A DNA stretch of 64,000 nt from Nitrospira sp. (GCA_005116745.1 SWDS01000002.1:491221-555220); one strand, 5' to 3'. Counted from the stretch's first letter, positions 7,249 to 16,422 are shown. Made by a program: numbers and translations. Notes: generated by a model from the letters alone, not told the origin.

Positions 7249-7665
7249 ATGCAAACACTCGACATCCATCGCCCCGAGATGCCAAATCTACAGTTCGTCC
7301 TGTTGGTCACGGCGCTCTGTACCTCTCGTCTCACCGCAATCAATATTCCTTATGCCCTCCGTGCCACGATTTTCAATCGGTGCTGGACGCTCATTCATGA
7401 AAGCCCTCCGCCCGGCAGACCAGAGGAGCGTGTCCTGGACCTCCGACCCTGGACTGAGCTCACCGTCGAGGCGATGGCAGAGACTATACGCGTGGCGTTC
7501 ATAGAGGCAGGGATTCAAATCTTGGCCTGGGAACATGCACCCAGCGAGCCGACACGTACCAGCACATCTGAAGCCAAACCCCTCATCGAACGACTCGCGC
7601 AACTGTATCCTCAGCCGCCTAAGGAAACCGATAGTGGCCAGGCTGCAGATGCTGTCCCGCGCTGA
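7249..7665 (+). CDS. Hypothetical protein downstream of the oxidoreductase genes
   Basis: A 138-residue protein of unknown function. The N-terminal half is moderately hydrophobic (about 12-45) without a clear signal peptide; a conserved-looking helix follows (LTVEAMAETIRVAFIEAGI) and the last 40 residues are polar and proline-rich. The ATG at 7249 follows GGAGG (about 7230-7235), a good ribosome site. It is 75 bases after the 82-aa gene on the same strand and could belong to the same operon. No motif links it to the enzyme. Confidence 0.55.
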   Translation: MQTLDIHRPEMPNLQFVLLVTALCTSRLTAINIPYALRATIFNRCWTLIHESPPPGRPEERVLDLRPWTELTVEAMAETIRVAFIEAGIQILAWEHAPSEPTRTSTSEAKPLIERLAQLYPQPPKETDSGQAADAVPR

Positions 7666-7726
7666 CAGATCTGCGACCTGCGAAATCTCTCACCTCATCT
7701 ACGACATGACTTCCATTGATCCACCG

Positions 7727-7861
7727 TTACCACGCATAGGTCTCCGGTGCGGCCCCACCGGGGCCGGCGAAAAGATTGTCCAGCTTCTTCAAGGTCTCGC
7801 GACTAAGCGAGAGGCTCAGGGCCCGCATGGCTCCCTCCAGCTGTTCAACACTATTCACAAC
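7727..7861 (-). pseudogene. Aldo/keto reductase, 3' end remnant
   Basis: Forty-four codons on the minus strand read VVNSVEQLEGAMRALSLSLS, then RETLKKLDNLFAG and end in APETYAW before a stop. This matches the last helix and tail of aldo/keto reductases, where a G-R/N-x-x-Q-L-E-x-N motif is followed by LS-E-L-KLD. Upstream sequence toward the tRNA gene does not continue the fold. It is a gene fragment stranded next to tRNA-Ser, a common site of insertion and deletion. Confidence 0.6.
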
Positions 7862-7938
7862 ACCCCTGTTTCTGGGGATGTCGTCGCTATTGCAAAGCGG
7901 CGTATAAGTATGTGATTATTCGCGGTCTTTTGGCCAAC

Positions 7939-8028
7939 GGAGAGGTGCGAGAGTGGCCGAATCGGGCAGTCTCGAAAACTGCTGTCGGGGTAACTCGACC
8001 GTGGGTTCGATCCCCACCCTCTCCGCCA
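7939..8028 (+). tRNA. tRNA-Ser (anticodon CGA)
   Basis: A 90-base tRNA with an encoded CCA end. The acceptor stem ggagagg pairs with cctctcc (8018-8024). The anticodon stem gcagt/actgc encloses ctcgaaa, giving anticodon CGA, which reads UCG serine codons. A long variable arm (tgtcg...ctcga) confirms a class II serine tRNA. The T arm is gtggg-ttcgatc-cccac. It stands alone, flanked by a decayed aldo/keto reductase fragment. Confidence 0.96.
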
Positions 8029-8142
8029 TACGGCACTTCGTGTGTACCACCGGCTGATCAGGCGAAGCCTCTCTTCATTGTCCCGGCGGATAAACATCTA
8101 TAGTGGTGTTTCTCATTCTGGCCAGCCTTCATCACCTTGTTC

Positions 8143-9669
8143 TCAGATATGACGATCTGCCTTCTCTCCCAACACCCTCCGCAATTCCACCATCGCCAGC
8201 GTGTCTCGCTCACAATAGCGTAAGAGCGCCTCTCTGATTCCAGCCTGCTCCACCCAATCGCTTTCGACAAAGACCATCCGATAGTATTCAGCCGCTGCCT
8301 GACCTCCCGCTTGAATCGCAAGATCGTCATACCCAAGCGATGGCACCACCGCCGGCAACACAGACTTAATCGAGTACGATCCGTTGAAGGCTGGATGATA
8401 ATAGTGACTCTTGATAACGGAGAGCAGATCCCATAACCGCTTCATAATCGCTTTGAACGCTGATTTAAATTCAGGAAATGTCTCTGCTAACTGCCGAATG
8501 AGCGATTCCTCATAGCCTGAGTAGACCACGATGCTCCCGGTCTCACCGAGTGATTCGATGAGCGATTCGACCCAACGCTTGCGAGGGTCCGACGCCTCAC
8601 CATGAAGAAACTCCTGGTGCGCCACCTCACCGGATTCAAGTTCAATGTGATTGGACCACTGCACCGGAAGAGACTGATAGGGCCTCATAAAGGGAAACCG
8701 CGGCAATGCCAACATGACGGTTTCGGCATCGAGATGGTGTATGGGATAGCTGAGGAAACGAAGAGTCCGACCCAATTCGGATGAAACCCACTCGACATTG
8801 TTTTTGACCTTTCGTTGTACATCCGACAGCCTTGTGTCATCAGGAATGTCGTCGATCGTCACGATACCCTGCCGGACAAGCTGACTGACAATCTCTTTCT
8901 TACCCGGCAGATGGTAGATCCAGCGCTGCGGTTTGTCCTTTGTGCAATGGGCCCAGAAGGGACATTCGTAGGGTGTATGACAATGCTGATCAGGCTCGAT
9001 CCTCGGGGCCTTCGACTCCAGCAAAAGGACTTTCATGGTGGCCAATCGTTCCGGCACCGACCTGCGACGGTCGGATACCGCTTCCGAGACGTCTTCAATC
9101 GAGAAGAGCGTCTGCAGATCAACCTCCCCACCACGGTAGAGATACCCCGTATCGATATGCATCAGACAGGTCGCATCGAGTCTCAACCCGGCCCCTAGTA
9201 CGACATGGCTTTGTATAGAGAGGTCATCAAGGTGGACATCTTTCACCCTGGTTGATGACTTCACCTCGATCAATCGCCAGGACGACGATCCCCCTTCACC
9301 ATTCTGCACGCGCTCTAAAATATCGACGCGCACAAGCACTCCGTCATATTCGAACGCTCCTTCGAAGATGGCGGGAATCATGGGGTCTTGAAGCAAGGCG
9401 GCGGTCTCTGCGATTGCTGCTTCTCGCTGACGGAATCCCGACTTGACCAGCACGCCACCGCGAAAGCGCTGCTGTGCGAGCACCCCGATCTCGGTTCCCA
9501 TGTCCAAGATCGCCTGGGTCGACGCGTCAGGCGGGGTGGCCAACGCAGGCTGATGTATCTCCAGATAGAGCCGCTTGTGACATTGCAACCCCGAGAGATA
9601 TTTCGATTTTGATAAGCGACGTGGTGCGAATGTCGTGGGGTATTCGTTATGAGCGTCGGCTATTGTCAT
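8143..9669 (-). CDS. DUF2779 protein: Cas4-like nuclease plus RNase H-like exonuclease domain
   Basis: A 508-residue protein with two parts. Residues about 18-260 resemble the Cas4/RecB PD-(D/E)XK nucleases: a cysteine in SGLQCHKRLY, an acid in the RVDIL strand, the LIEVKSST core, and a second cysteine group in PYECPFWAHC, which together could hold an Fe-S cluster. Residues about 315-500 are DUF2779, a DnaQ-like fold with HHLDAET and a terminal YCERDTLAM acid motif. Family members are thought to be DNA nucleases, but their role is undescribed. No CRISPR array or cas genes are near. It is divergent from the MATE gene and not part of an operon. Confidence 0.8.
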   Translation of the reverse strand: MTIADAHNEYPTTFAPRRLSKSKYLSGLQCHKRLYLEIHQPALATPPDASTQAILDMGTEIGVLAQQRFRGGVLVKSGFRQREAAIAETAALLQDPMIPAIFEGAFEYDGVLVRVDILERVQNGEGGSSSWRLIEVKSSTRVKDVHLDDLSIQSHVVLGAGLRLDATCLMHIDTGYLYRGGEVDLQTLFSIEDVSEAVSDRRRSVPERLATMKVLLLESKAPRIEPDQHCHTPYECPFWAHCTKDKPQRWIYHLPGKKEIVSQLVRQGIVTIDDIPDDTRLSDVQRKVKNNVEWVSSELGRTLRFLSYPIHHLDAETVMLALPRFPFMRPYQSLPVQWSNHIELESGEVAHQEFLHGEASDPRKRWVESLIESLGETGSIVVYSGYEESLIRQLAETFPEFKSAFKAIMKRLWDLLSVIKSHYYHPAFNGSYSIKSVLPAVVPSLGYDDLAIQAGGQAAAEYYRMVFVESDWVEQAGIREALLRYCERDTLAMVELRRVLGEKADRHI

Positions 9670-9737
9670 TATGGTCCACCAAACGATCGACGATTTCTCA
9701 CATGGCGTCAGAAGGAACTCTGTTAGGATAGCGCCCC

Positions 9738-11063
9738 ATGGGCAACGGTGTCACCCAGATCAGACGGTCCGTGATGACGTTGGCACTTCCCGTCACGCTG
9801 ACCACGCTGCTCCAACGAGCCGAAGGCATTGTCGCCGTCTTCTTAGTCGGGGGGCTGGGTGCCACATCAATCGCCGCAGTCGGTCTGGGTCAACTGCTGG
9901 CCTTCGTGGCCACGACTCTGGTCTCTGGAATTTCAGTCGGGACCAATGTGATCGTTGCCCAGTTATGGGGAGCGCGGCGTCGACAAGACGCCGGAGAAGC
10001 GGCTCGTCACTTCTTATGGCTTTCGATCGGCGTCTCGATCCTGTTGGCTGGCCTTGGGATCGCCGGCAATCTGCTCGTCATGCAGCAACTCGGTGCGGAA
10101 TCCGCTGTCATTGAGCTCGCCCTCCCCTATTCGACACTCATCTTCCTCGTGATTCCCTGTACGGTCCTCATCCAGGTCTTGTCGTCCATCCTCCAAGGCA
10201 CTGGCGACACAAAGACCCCGATGTATGGTCTGATCGGTGTCAACCTCCTCCATGTATTTCTGGCCTACCCCCTCATCTACGGACAGTGGGGAGCTCCTGC
10301 AATGGGACTCAAAGGCGCGGCGATCGCCGTCGGCGTCGCCGAAGTGACAGGCATGTTCTATCTGCTGCTGCGTTGTCGCCCCATCTTGAAGCAGTCGTCC
10401 ACACTGCGCCTCGACCTGATTCGATCGATCTGGGATGTTGGAGCGTCGGTCTCCGGCGAACGCATCGTGCAACAGGCGGGTATCTTCATCTACACCAAAC
10501 TCGTCCTCCTCTACGGCACCGTGGCCTATGCCGCGCATCAAGTCGGGTTGTCGATTGAATCCTTTTCGTTCCTACCCGGCTATGGACTTGCCATTGCTGC
10601 CGCCACCATGGTGGGCCAAAGCATCGGAGCCGGGAAGTATACCAGAGCGAAACTCGAAAACTGGGAAGCCAATCGGCTGGCCATTATGATCATGACCGGT
10701 ATGGGAATCCTTTTTTTCTTCTTTCCGTACACGTTGCTTCATGCCTTCACAACCGATGACGCGGTGATCGAGCTTGGAACGACATTTTTAAAGATTGTTG
10801 CCTTACTTCAAGTGCCGCTGGCCCTCACCATGGTGTTAGCCGGATCGCTACGGGGTGCAGGCGACACCCGCTTCATCATGGGTGCCACGATGATCGGTAT
10901 GTGGGGTGTCCGCGTGCCCTTGGCACTGGTCGCGGCCCTCTGGCTACGCCAGTCCGTCTCATTCATCTGGGCTGCGATGATCGCGGATTGGACTGTGCGG
11001 ATGGGGTTGTTGCTCTGGCGATATCAGTCCGAACGCTGGCGGCAGATTCAGGTGATTCGGTAA
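9738..11063 (+). CDS. MATE family efflux transporter
   Basis: A 441-residue inner-membrane exporter with about 12 spans arranged as two related halves. The family signature is duplicated: QGTGDTKTPMYG near residue 155 and LRGAGDTRFIMG near 373. These pumps expel cationic drugs or metabolites in exchange for H+ or Na+. The length is normal. A weak AGGA lies about 9 bases before the ATG. It is transcribed alone, divergent from the nuclease gene. Its last 62-110 bases recur as diverged direct copies at 16474-16535 and 21599-21714, which is odd for a transporter gene. Confidence 0.92.
   Translation: MGNGVTQIRRSVMTLALPVTLTTLLQRAEGIVAVFLVGGLGATSIAAVGLGQLLAFVATTLVSGISVGTNVIVAQLWGARRRQDAGEAARHFLWLSIGVSILLAGLGIAGNLLVMQQLGAESAVIELALPYSTLIFLVIPCTVLIQVLSSILQGTGDTKTPMYGLIGVNLLHVFLAYPLIYGQWGAPAMGLKGAAIAVGVAEVTGMFYLLLRCRPILKQSSTLRLDLIRSIWDVGASVSGERIVQQAGIFIYTKLVLLYGTVAYAAHQVGLSIESFSFLPGYGLAIAAATMVGQSIGAGKYTRAKLENWEANRLAIMIMTGMGILFFFFPYTLLHAFTTDDAVIELGTTFLKIVALLQVPLALTMVLAGSLRGAGDTRFIMGATMIGMWGVRVPLALVAALWLRQSVSFIWAAMIADWTVRMGLLLWRYQSERWRQIQVIR
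10951..11059 (+). repeat. MATE 3'-end repeat, copy A (inside the gene)
   Basis: The end of the MATE coding sequence, which serves as the reference copy. 10998-11059 matches 16474-16535 at 58 of 62 positions; 10951-11059 matches 21599-21707 at about 90 percent. All three copies share orientation. Confidence 0.8.
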
Positions 11064-11135
11064 GTTAGTACGTTCAGTTCAGTGCGCTATCTCTGGCTTG
11101 GATTAGATAATGATGACTTTGAAAGCACGTACCCA

Positions 11136-12500
11136 CTAGAGACCCATCTCCATTCCGATCACGAGCCTATCGTTCCGATCAAATTGTCCAAACAAACCAT
11201 TGCGATCGCCGTAGAACAGATCAAATCCTGTCCAAATTTTTAAATTATCCCGCAACTCATAGCTGATTTTCGGTCGGATGAGTCCATCGCCTTGGTTTAC
11301 GCTTTGCAGCCAGAGCACTTCAGTTTCTAACGTTTCATTCAAGAAATGTCTTCTCAGTAATATGGTACTCGTGGTGTCTAATGTGTCGCGTACAATACCG
11401 TCGGCGGGATGAAGCAACCAACTTTGAAACAGCTGGAAACTCACCAACGTATCCTGAATGCCGGACCAATCCAGCCCTAGGACATAGGCGATTTCACCAC
11501 TCTTGATCACACCATCACCGTCCCTTCGGTTCATGGTCAGCACGAATCGATCGGTATTGTAAATCGCTTCTCCACGCACTGTCAGGTTGCCGAAAGCATT
11601 GCTGACCGACCCTCCGATGAGATGGTTGCGCTCATAACGAGGGTTCACCGTAACCGTGGCACCGCCAGGGGCGAGAAACACTGATTGAAAGAACACGGGA
11701 AAATCCGCATAGTGGTAGAGATAGTTCACCGTAAGGTCCCAACCATGCCAAAATCTTGAAAACCGCATGCCGATGTCGGAATCCATCACGATATTGTTAG
11801 GACGTTCAAGAGGCCGAAGATTCACGGCAACACCAGGAGGCGCTTGAGGAACTATCAGTGGTGAGCTAAAGGCAAACGTGGCACCCGCTTGAGGCAGTCG
11901 ATGATAGGTGCGATCCGGTATCCAGAGAAATTGCAAGTTGCCGCCTCCGATGGGCAATTCGGCATTCAATGTCCACAGCGGAATGCGAGAATCGTCAAAG
12001 TTATCGAGAATAAATTCCCTGAAGTTTTGTGGATTGACGACGTCGAGCAGTTTCAGACCATCGGTCTTCCCCCAGACGACTTGCTGTTTGCCAAGCGTAA
12101 GATGCATCCCCCAAAGCTGCGTCCTCAGGTAGAACTCGCGCAATTCTATGTCGGTTCGGTCGCCGAGTTGTAGGCGTCGGGAATTCGGAGAAACCTCCCC
12201 TTGGCTCAGTCGACCAGGTTCTAGATGGTCGAACCCTTCAGTGTACAGCCGAGCGATACCGGTGATACGGGTATCTTCACTCCATCGATATTCCCACTGC
12301 GGATCAAGCACCATCTCCATTTTATCGGCACGATCTCGTGTAATCCCATACGCCGCTTCCGATTCAAGCACAGCGCTAAACCGATGATTGCTCAACTGAC
12401 TCGATTTCGTCTCGTCTGGTGTGCTCTCGGCAAGGGCGCTGGCGGCGATGAGTAACCCCGCCAGCGCCAGGATTCCACACGTCGCATATGAACTTGCCAT
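11136..12500 (-). CDS. Outer-membrane beta-barrel protein of an RND export operon
   Basis: A 454-residue secreted protein. A signal peptide spans about 1-24 (hydrophobic core LALAGLLIAASALA, cut before ESTPDE). The rest is rich in alternating beta strands and aromatic belts, with repeated RLQLGDRTDIELREFYLRTQ-like strands, and ends in a typical outer-membrane tail with a hydrophobic last strand (LVIGMEMGL). It resembles DUF1302-type porin-like proteins that travel with RND pumps and LolA-like proteins. It is the last gene of a four-part unit with the LolA-like gene (6 bases upstream) and the RND pump. Substrate unknown; outer-membrane step of export is inferred. Confidence 0.75.
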   Translation of the reverse strand: MASSYATCGILALAGLLIAASALAESTPDETKSSQLSNHRFSAVLESEAAYGITRDRADKMEMVLDPQWEYRWSEDTRITGIARLYTEGFDHLEPGRLSQGEVSPNSRRLQLGDRTDIELREFYLRTQLWGMHLTLGKQQVVWGKTDGLKLLDVVNPQNFREFILDNFDDSRIPLWTLNAELPIGGGNLQFLWIPDRTYHRLPQAGATFAFSSPLIVPQAPPGVAVNLRPLERPNNIVMDSDIGMRFSRFWHGWDLTVNYLYHYADFPVFFQSVFLAPGGATVTVNPRYERNHLIGGSVSNAFGNLTVRGEAIYNTDRFVLTMNRRDGDGVIKSGEIAYVLGLDWSGIQDTLVSFQLFQSWLLHPADGIVRDTLDTTSTILLRRHFLNETLETEVLWLQSVNQGDGLIRPKISYELRDNLKIWTGFDLFYGDRNGLFGQFDRNDRLVIGMEMGL

Positions 12501-12506
12501 GGGTCT

Positions 12507-13319
12507 TTAATATCCGCGCCGCAAGGCATCTTCCGTGAACATTTCATCCTTGACACTTTGCCCATAGTTCACATCTTTGAAGGTAAACACAGTCTTGTGG
12601 CCGGTCTTGTGGTTTTCAACGGATAGTTGATGGGCTGTCCAGATGTCCTGGATCAATGTGATCTCCCTGACCTGGAGGGTCTTCAACGGATTACCGGCCA
12701 CATCCCAGTACTTGGCTTGACGGACCATCCAGATCTCGGCATCAATCCAGGACTGCACTTTGCTGTAGCCCAATTCCTGGGCCGTTTTTTCATTTACGGG
12801 AATCTCTTCGACGAGAAAGCACCGATGACCATCGATGGTCTCCTCGCCGAGAGTTTTCCAAGAGTAATCCGCAATCCCAACCTTGGTTTCCTTGCGAATG
12901 TCTTCATACGTAAAGTCAGTCCCGAGGAAGTAGTCCCCTCGATCAGACGCGGAAATACGGCGAACTTTTCTGGCGGCTGGCAAGTACAACCATTGATCAT
13001 CATCTCGATCGGCTTCCGGGTAATCATAGGTCAAAAATGCCGTATCTTTAATATTTGAAGGGCTCAAATAGAAGATGATCGTGCGTTTCTCTTTCCCGAA
13101 ATACTTTCGGAGGCTCTTTGTTTCCCGCACTCGTTCGGTGCCGCTGCGATCCGTCATGGCCATCGTAATAAAACGTGAGACGACCTCTCCTTCGTTACGC
13201 GCATTGATGCGTCGAGCAATTTCTTCGCCGGCAAGTAGGGATTCCGCTGCAACATCGGATACGGACAAAGGAATCAACAGAAAGAGCGCAATAAACAGGT
13301 TCTGCATGTGCAATCGCAT
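12507..13319 (-). CDS. Outer membrane lipoprotein-sorting-like (LolA-like) periplasmic protein
   Basis: A 270-residue exported protein with a signal peptide (about 1-26, ending VAAES) and a LolA-like beta fold of the PF17131 type. Characteristic pieces are the DRDDDQWLYLPAARKVRRI strand pair near residue 105 and GTDFTYEDIR near 130. Such proteins bind hydrophobic or lipid cargo in the periplasm and are usually encoded beside an RND/MMPL pump, as here. It lies 5 bases after the pump gene and 6 bases before the barrel gene, so the three are surely co-transcribed. No lipobox cysteine is seen. Confidence 0.85.
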   Translation of the reverse strand: MRLHMQNLFIALFLLIPLSVSDVAAESLLAGEEIARRINARNEGEVVSRFITMAMTDRSGTERVRETKSLRKYFGKEKRTIIFYLSPSNIKDTAFLTYDYPEADRDDDQWLYLPAARKVRRISASDRGDYFLGTDFTYEDIRKETKVGIADYSWKTLGEETIDGHRCFLVEEIPVNEKTAQELGYSKVQSWIDAEIWMVRQAKYWDVAGNPLKTLQVREITLIQDIWTAHQLSVENHKTGHKTVFTFKDVNYGQSVKDEMFTEDALRRGY

Positions 13320-13324
13320 ATGAA

Positions 13325-15736
13325 TTACCTTCCTTCCTTCATGGTAGATACGGATAAGACCGGGTTAAGTTGCACTGCCTGAGCTGCTTCCTGATCGGGT
13401 GTCTCAAACCCAAGAAAGCGCGGACGAAACACCGTCGCCAGTGCCGGCATAACGGTGATACTGGCGAGAAAACTCACGGCCATGGCCACAGCCACCAACC
13501 CCCCGAAACGGACCAGTGGCGGGACCACACTGATCATGAGGGTGCCGAACCCCAGGCTCATGGCCAGGAAGTTGAAAAACAGCGCCCGCCCCGTAGACGG
13601 GAAAAAGTGCGCCATTCGTTCCTCAAACGTGCCAGTACCGAATCGCATGAGCTCGCGAATCCGCTGGGTCGTATGCTGGCCAAAATCGATCGCCAACCCG
13701 GTCGCAATGGCCGCAAACATGGAGGTTCCCACAGCGAGCCAGATCCCGCCAAATCCCATGATGCCGTAGACGAGAAGGACAGAAGCAAACACCGGCACCA
13801 GCGTAAAGAGTCCAGCACCAAGTGAACGGAACAACCAGGACGCCATGAGCCAGCTAATGACCAAGGCGATTCCTTCACTGACGAAGTGTGTGGAGGCAAT
13901 AGTCTCTAACCAATGATGGTTGACGTTCACTCGTCCGCTCAAATGCCCCACGATCTCATTGTTATTGAATTGTTCGAGGAGATACCGTTCAACCTGTTCA
14001 ATCACCACCCGGTTATTCACGTAATGGGACGTTTTGATACTGGCACGAATATTGGCCCGTCGATATTCGTAGTCAATCTCCTGCTGGAAATCTGTCGGAT
14101 CGGCTGAGGCGGAGTAGAGCAAGAAGAGTTGCGCCACAAGGTCTCGGTTATCGGGGATGCTATACGCCTCCTTGCGGTTTTCGTTAATCGACCGATTCAT
14201 CTGCTTCACATAGTCGACCACCGACGTCGTCCCACCAACGCCAGGCAACGTTTCGACAAATCTCTGGAGCGCCTCGATGCGATGAAGCGCGTCCGGGTTG
14301 AACAAGCTCTCAGGTGTTGGGGTCTCCACCACAATATCCAGGTAATTGGTTCCGTCCATCACCTGGTTGATCACTTTGTCTGCGCGATAAATGGGTTCAT
14401 CATGCTGAAAGTTTTCAATCATCGCCTCCTCGATGATGAGCCGAAACGCACCGATCGTCCCCAATACGGCAACGACGAGTGTCATGCTGAGAATGAGCCT
14501 TGGTCGGCGAATCGCAAAGCGGCCTAATGCCGTCACAAGCTGACCATACTGGTCGATCGTCTGGCCGCCTTTGATCGCAGGGGAAGGCTTGAATGGCACC
14601 AACATCAATGCAGCCGGAATAAATACCAGGCCATAGGCCCAAGCCCCCATAATTCCGATGGACGCAAAGAGACCAAAATACTGCATCGGTGGCATCCCGC
14701 CGGACGCGTAAAGCGAAATGAACCCGACGACGGTGGTGAGAATAGTCATCGTGAGGGGTTTCCAGACGTCGGTCATGGTACGAACAATCATTTCCTGATG
14801 CGTGAGATGAGGATGAGCGCGACCCACGTTGTAATAGTGCGTGAGGAGATGGATCGGTTCCGCGACCGCCATCCCGATCAAGATGGAAAGGAGACCGTTG
14901 GTAATCACATAGAATGGAACGCCGCCCGCGGCCATGGTCCCGAAGGCGGCCGCCGCTGTGCCGAGCACGACCAAATTCGGTAGCAGCATCCCGCGCACCG
15001 TCCGAAAGGCGATGAAGAGGACAATGGTGATGACGATCGCAACAACCGGATTGATTCGCTTTGCATCGTGGTCAATGTAGTTGAAGAGATATCCAGAGAT
15101 CGCCCCTTCGCCAGCCACATGGAGCTCGACCCCAGGCAGCTGAGGGGCCACTTGAACCAGGCTCATGAATGCCTGATAAGTCGCCTCGCTCTTCATCTCG
15201 TCAAGAACTTCAGCTGTGATTAAGGTCGCCGTATCATCGCGTGCTACCAGGCTGCCCTGGTAGAGCGGAAAATCAGCGATCGCCGCACGAATCGTATCAG
15301 CCTGAATCTGCGTGACAGGCGGCGGCTGGAAGAATTTCTTCACTTGCATGCCGTCAGCAGTGCCAACGATGTTGTTCTCCGTTGCCAGGCTTATCACTCG
15401 ATCAGGGTCAACGTTGGGAATGGTTTTGACTCGATCTGTCAGCCACTGCACCAATTGCAACGTCTCGGGGTTAAAGACGCCGGTGGCCCCACGATTAATG
15501 ACTGCGATCACAAAGGGATCTGATAAGCCGAAGACCTGTTTGACTTGATCCCGATAGACGCGGGCGGGGTTATCCTTAGCAATGAACGAATCAGCCGAAG
15601 TATCCATGGTCAACTGCGGGATGAATGCGGCCAAGCTCACTATTAGCATGACTCCCGCTAGAACAAGCGCCTTGGCGTGCGTGGTGACCCACCAGAAAAA
15701 CTGCTCGGCTCTGCCATGATCTATCGTCTGACTCAT
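13325..15736 (-). CDS. RND/MMPL family transporter
   Basis: A large inner-membrane pump of about 803 residues. It has an N-terminal span (about 22-42), a periplasmic domain, a block of five or six spans (about 230-390), a second single span near 415, a second periplasmic domain and a second block (about 625-775). This is the layout of half-size RND proteins that export lipids or hydrophobic compounds and often dimerise. The in-frame ATG at 15742 abuts the AGGAGGGG site, so I prefer the ATG at 15736, 6 bases beyond it. A palindrome 18 bases upstream also stands before marR. First gene of the export operon. Confidence 0.9.
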   Translation of the reverse strand: MSQTIDHGRAEQFFWWVTTHAKALVLAGVMLIVSLAAFIPQLTMDTSADSFIAKDNPARVYRDQVKQVFGLSDPFVIAVINRGATGVFNPETLQLVQWLTDRVKTIPNVDPDRVISLATENNIVGTADGMQVKKFFQPPPVTQIQADTIRAAIADFPLYQGSLVARDDTATLITAEVLDEMKSEATYQAFMSLVQVAPQLPGVELHVAGEGAISGYLFNYIDHDAKRINPVVAIVITIVLFIAFRTVRGMLLPNLVVLGTAAAAFGTMAAGGVPFYVITNGLLSILIGMAVAEPIHLLTHYYNVGRAHPHLTHQEMIVRTMTDVWKPLTMTILTTVVGFISLYASGGMPPMQYFGLFASIGIMGAWAYGLVFIPAALMLVPFKPSPAIKGGQTIDQYGQLVTALGRFAIRRPRLILSMTLVVAVLGTIGAFRLIIEEAMIENFQHDEPIYRADKVINQVMDGTNYLDIVVETPTPESLFNPDALHRIEALQRFVETLPGVGGTTSVVDYVKQMNRSINENRKEAYSIPDNRDLVAQLFLLYSASADPTDFQQEIDYEYRRANIRASIKTSHYVNNRVVIEQVERYLLEQFNNNEIVGHLSGRVNVNHHWLETIASTHFVSEGIALVISWLMASWLFRSLGAGLFTLVPVFASVLLVYGIMGFGGIWLAVGTSMFAAIATGLAIDFGQHTTQRIRELMRFGTGTFEERMAHFFPSTGRALFFNFLAMSLGFGTLMISVVPPLVRFGGLVAVAMAVSFLASITVMPALATVFRPRFLGFETPDQEAAQAVQLNPVLSVSTMKEGR

Positions 15737-15753
15737 CGCCATCCCCTCCTATG

Positions 15754-15765
15754 GTGTATATACAC
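15754..15765. promoter_or_regulatory. Palindromic operator before the RND operon
   Basis: The perfect 12-base palindrome gtgtatatacac lies 12 bases upstream of the first possible pump start codon. The identical sequence lies before the neighbouring marR gene. MarR dimers bind such short inverted repeats, so this is a likely repressor site. Binding is inferred. Confidence 0.65.
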
Positions 15766-15953
15766 GTAACTTTCGAGAACATGTCTCATTACTTGTCCAC
15801 GAACCTGAATTCCATGATCGGGCAACCGGGAAGATGGAACTTATAATGCCCGAGATGCTTTTATGATCTGCACATCTCAGGCGTCAGTATAAGTTCAATT
15901 AGTGTATCTGCACTCTTTGTGGCATTATGAACCACCCATCTTCCGTGAATTCG

Positions 15954-16406
15954 TTAGATTGATTGTTTGCTTAACGACCGAATTGCGGACAATTCTTTCA
16001 TCAGTGTCTTAAAACGCGAGTGCCCAAGATCATGAACGATCGTCTGCTGTGCTTTCTTCCAATAGGGCAACGCCTTCATCAGCGCATCTCGACCCGCAAC
16101 AGTCACTTTGATCGACTTAGTGCGCCCATCCTTGCCAGGTCCAACTGCAATCAACCCTCTCATCTCTAATACTTTCAAGTTACGTGTCAATGTTGTCCTG
16201 TCCAGGCCAAGCCGATCTGCTGTTTCCGTGATTGGCAACTCACCTGCTAGGTGAGCGACTGTTAACAAGGAAAATTGTGTTCCCTGTATCCCGGAAGGTT
16301 CGAGGACAGAGTCATAGAATCGCGTGATCGCACGTGCAGCTTTTCTCACGTTGAAACATGCGCATTCAGAGCACTGACTCAGCGTGTCAGCATCCTCGGA
16401 TTTCAT
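15954..16406 (-). CDS. MarR family transcriptional regulator
   Basis: A 150-residue winged-helix regulator. The N-terminal helix carries a cysteine cluster (C12, C15, C17 in CSECACFN) followed by RKAARAITRFYDSVL, then the helix-turn-helix around residues 60-85 (ITETADRLGLDRTTLTRNLK) and the wing with GPGKDGRTKSI, the classic D-x-R-x-R-like segment. MarR proteins usually repress transport genes and release DNA on binding a ligand or on cysteine oxidation. I choose the ATG at 16406; an upstream GTG at 16457 would place the palindrome inside the gene. No good ribosome site is seen. The same palindrome before the RND operon makes it the likely regulator of both. Confidence 0.9.
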   Translation of the reverse strand: MKSEDADTLSQCSECACFNVRKAARAITRFYDSVLEPSGIQGTQFSLLTVAHLAGELPITETADRLGLDRTTLTRNLKVLEMRGLIAVGPGKDGRTKSIKVTVAGRDALMKALPYWKKAQQTIVHDLGHSRFKTLMKELSAIRSLSKQSI

Positions 16407-16410
16407 ATGG

Positions 16411-16422
16411 GTGTATATACAC
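16411..16422. promoter_or_regulatory. Palindromic operator before marR
   Basis: A second exact copy of gtgtatatacac, 5 bases upstream of the chosen marR ATG. On the coding strand both copies are followed by c and a near-shared at-rich tail. Placement suggests autorepression by blocking transcription or leader function. Confidence 0.65.

Noticed and set aside
8143..9669. CRISPR locus beside the Cas4-like gene
   Set aside because: No regularly spaced repeats of 25-40 bases and no cas1/cas2-type genes are seen within 10 kb.
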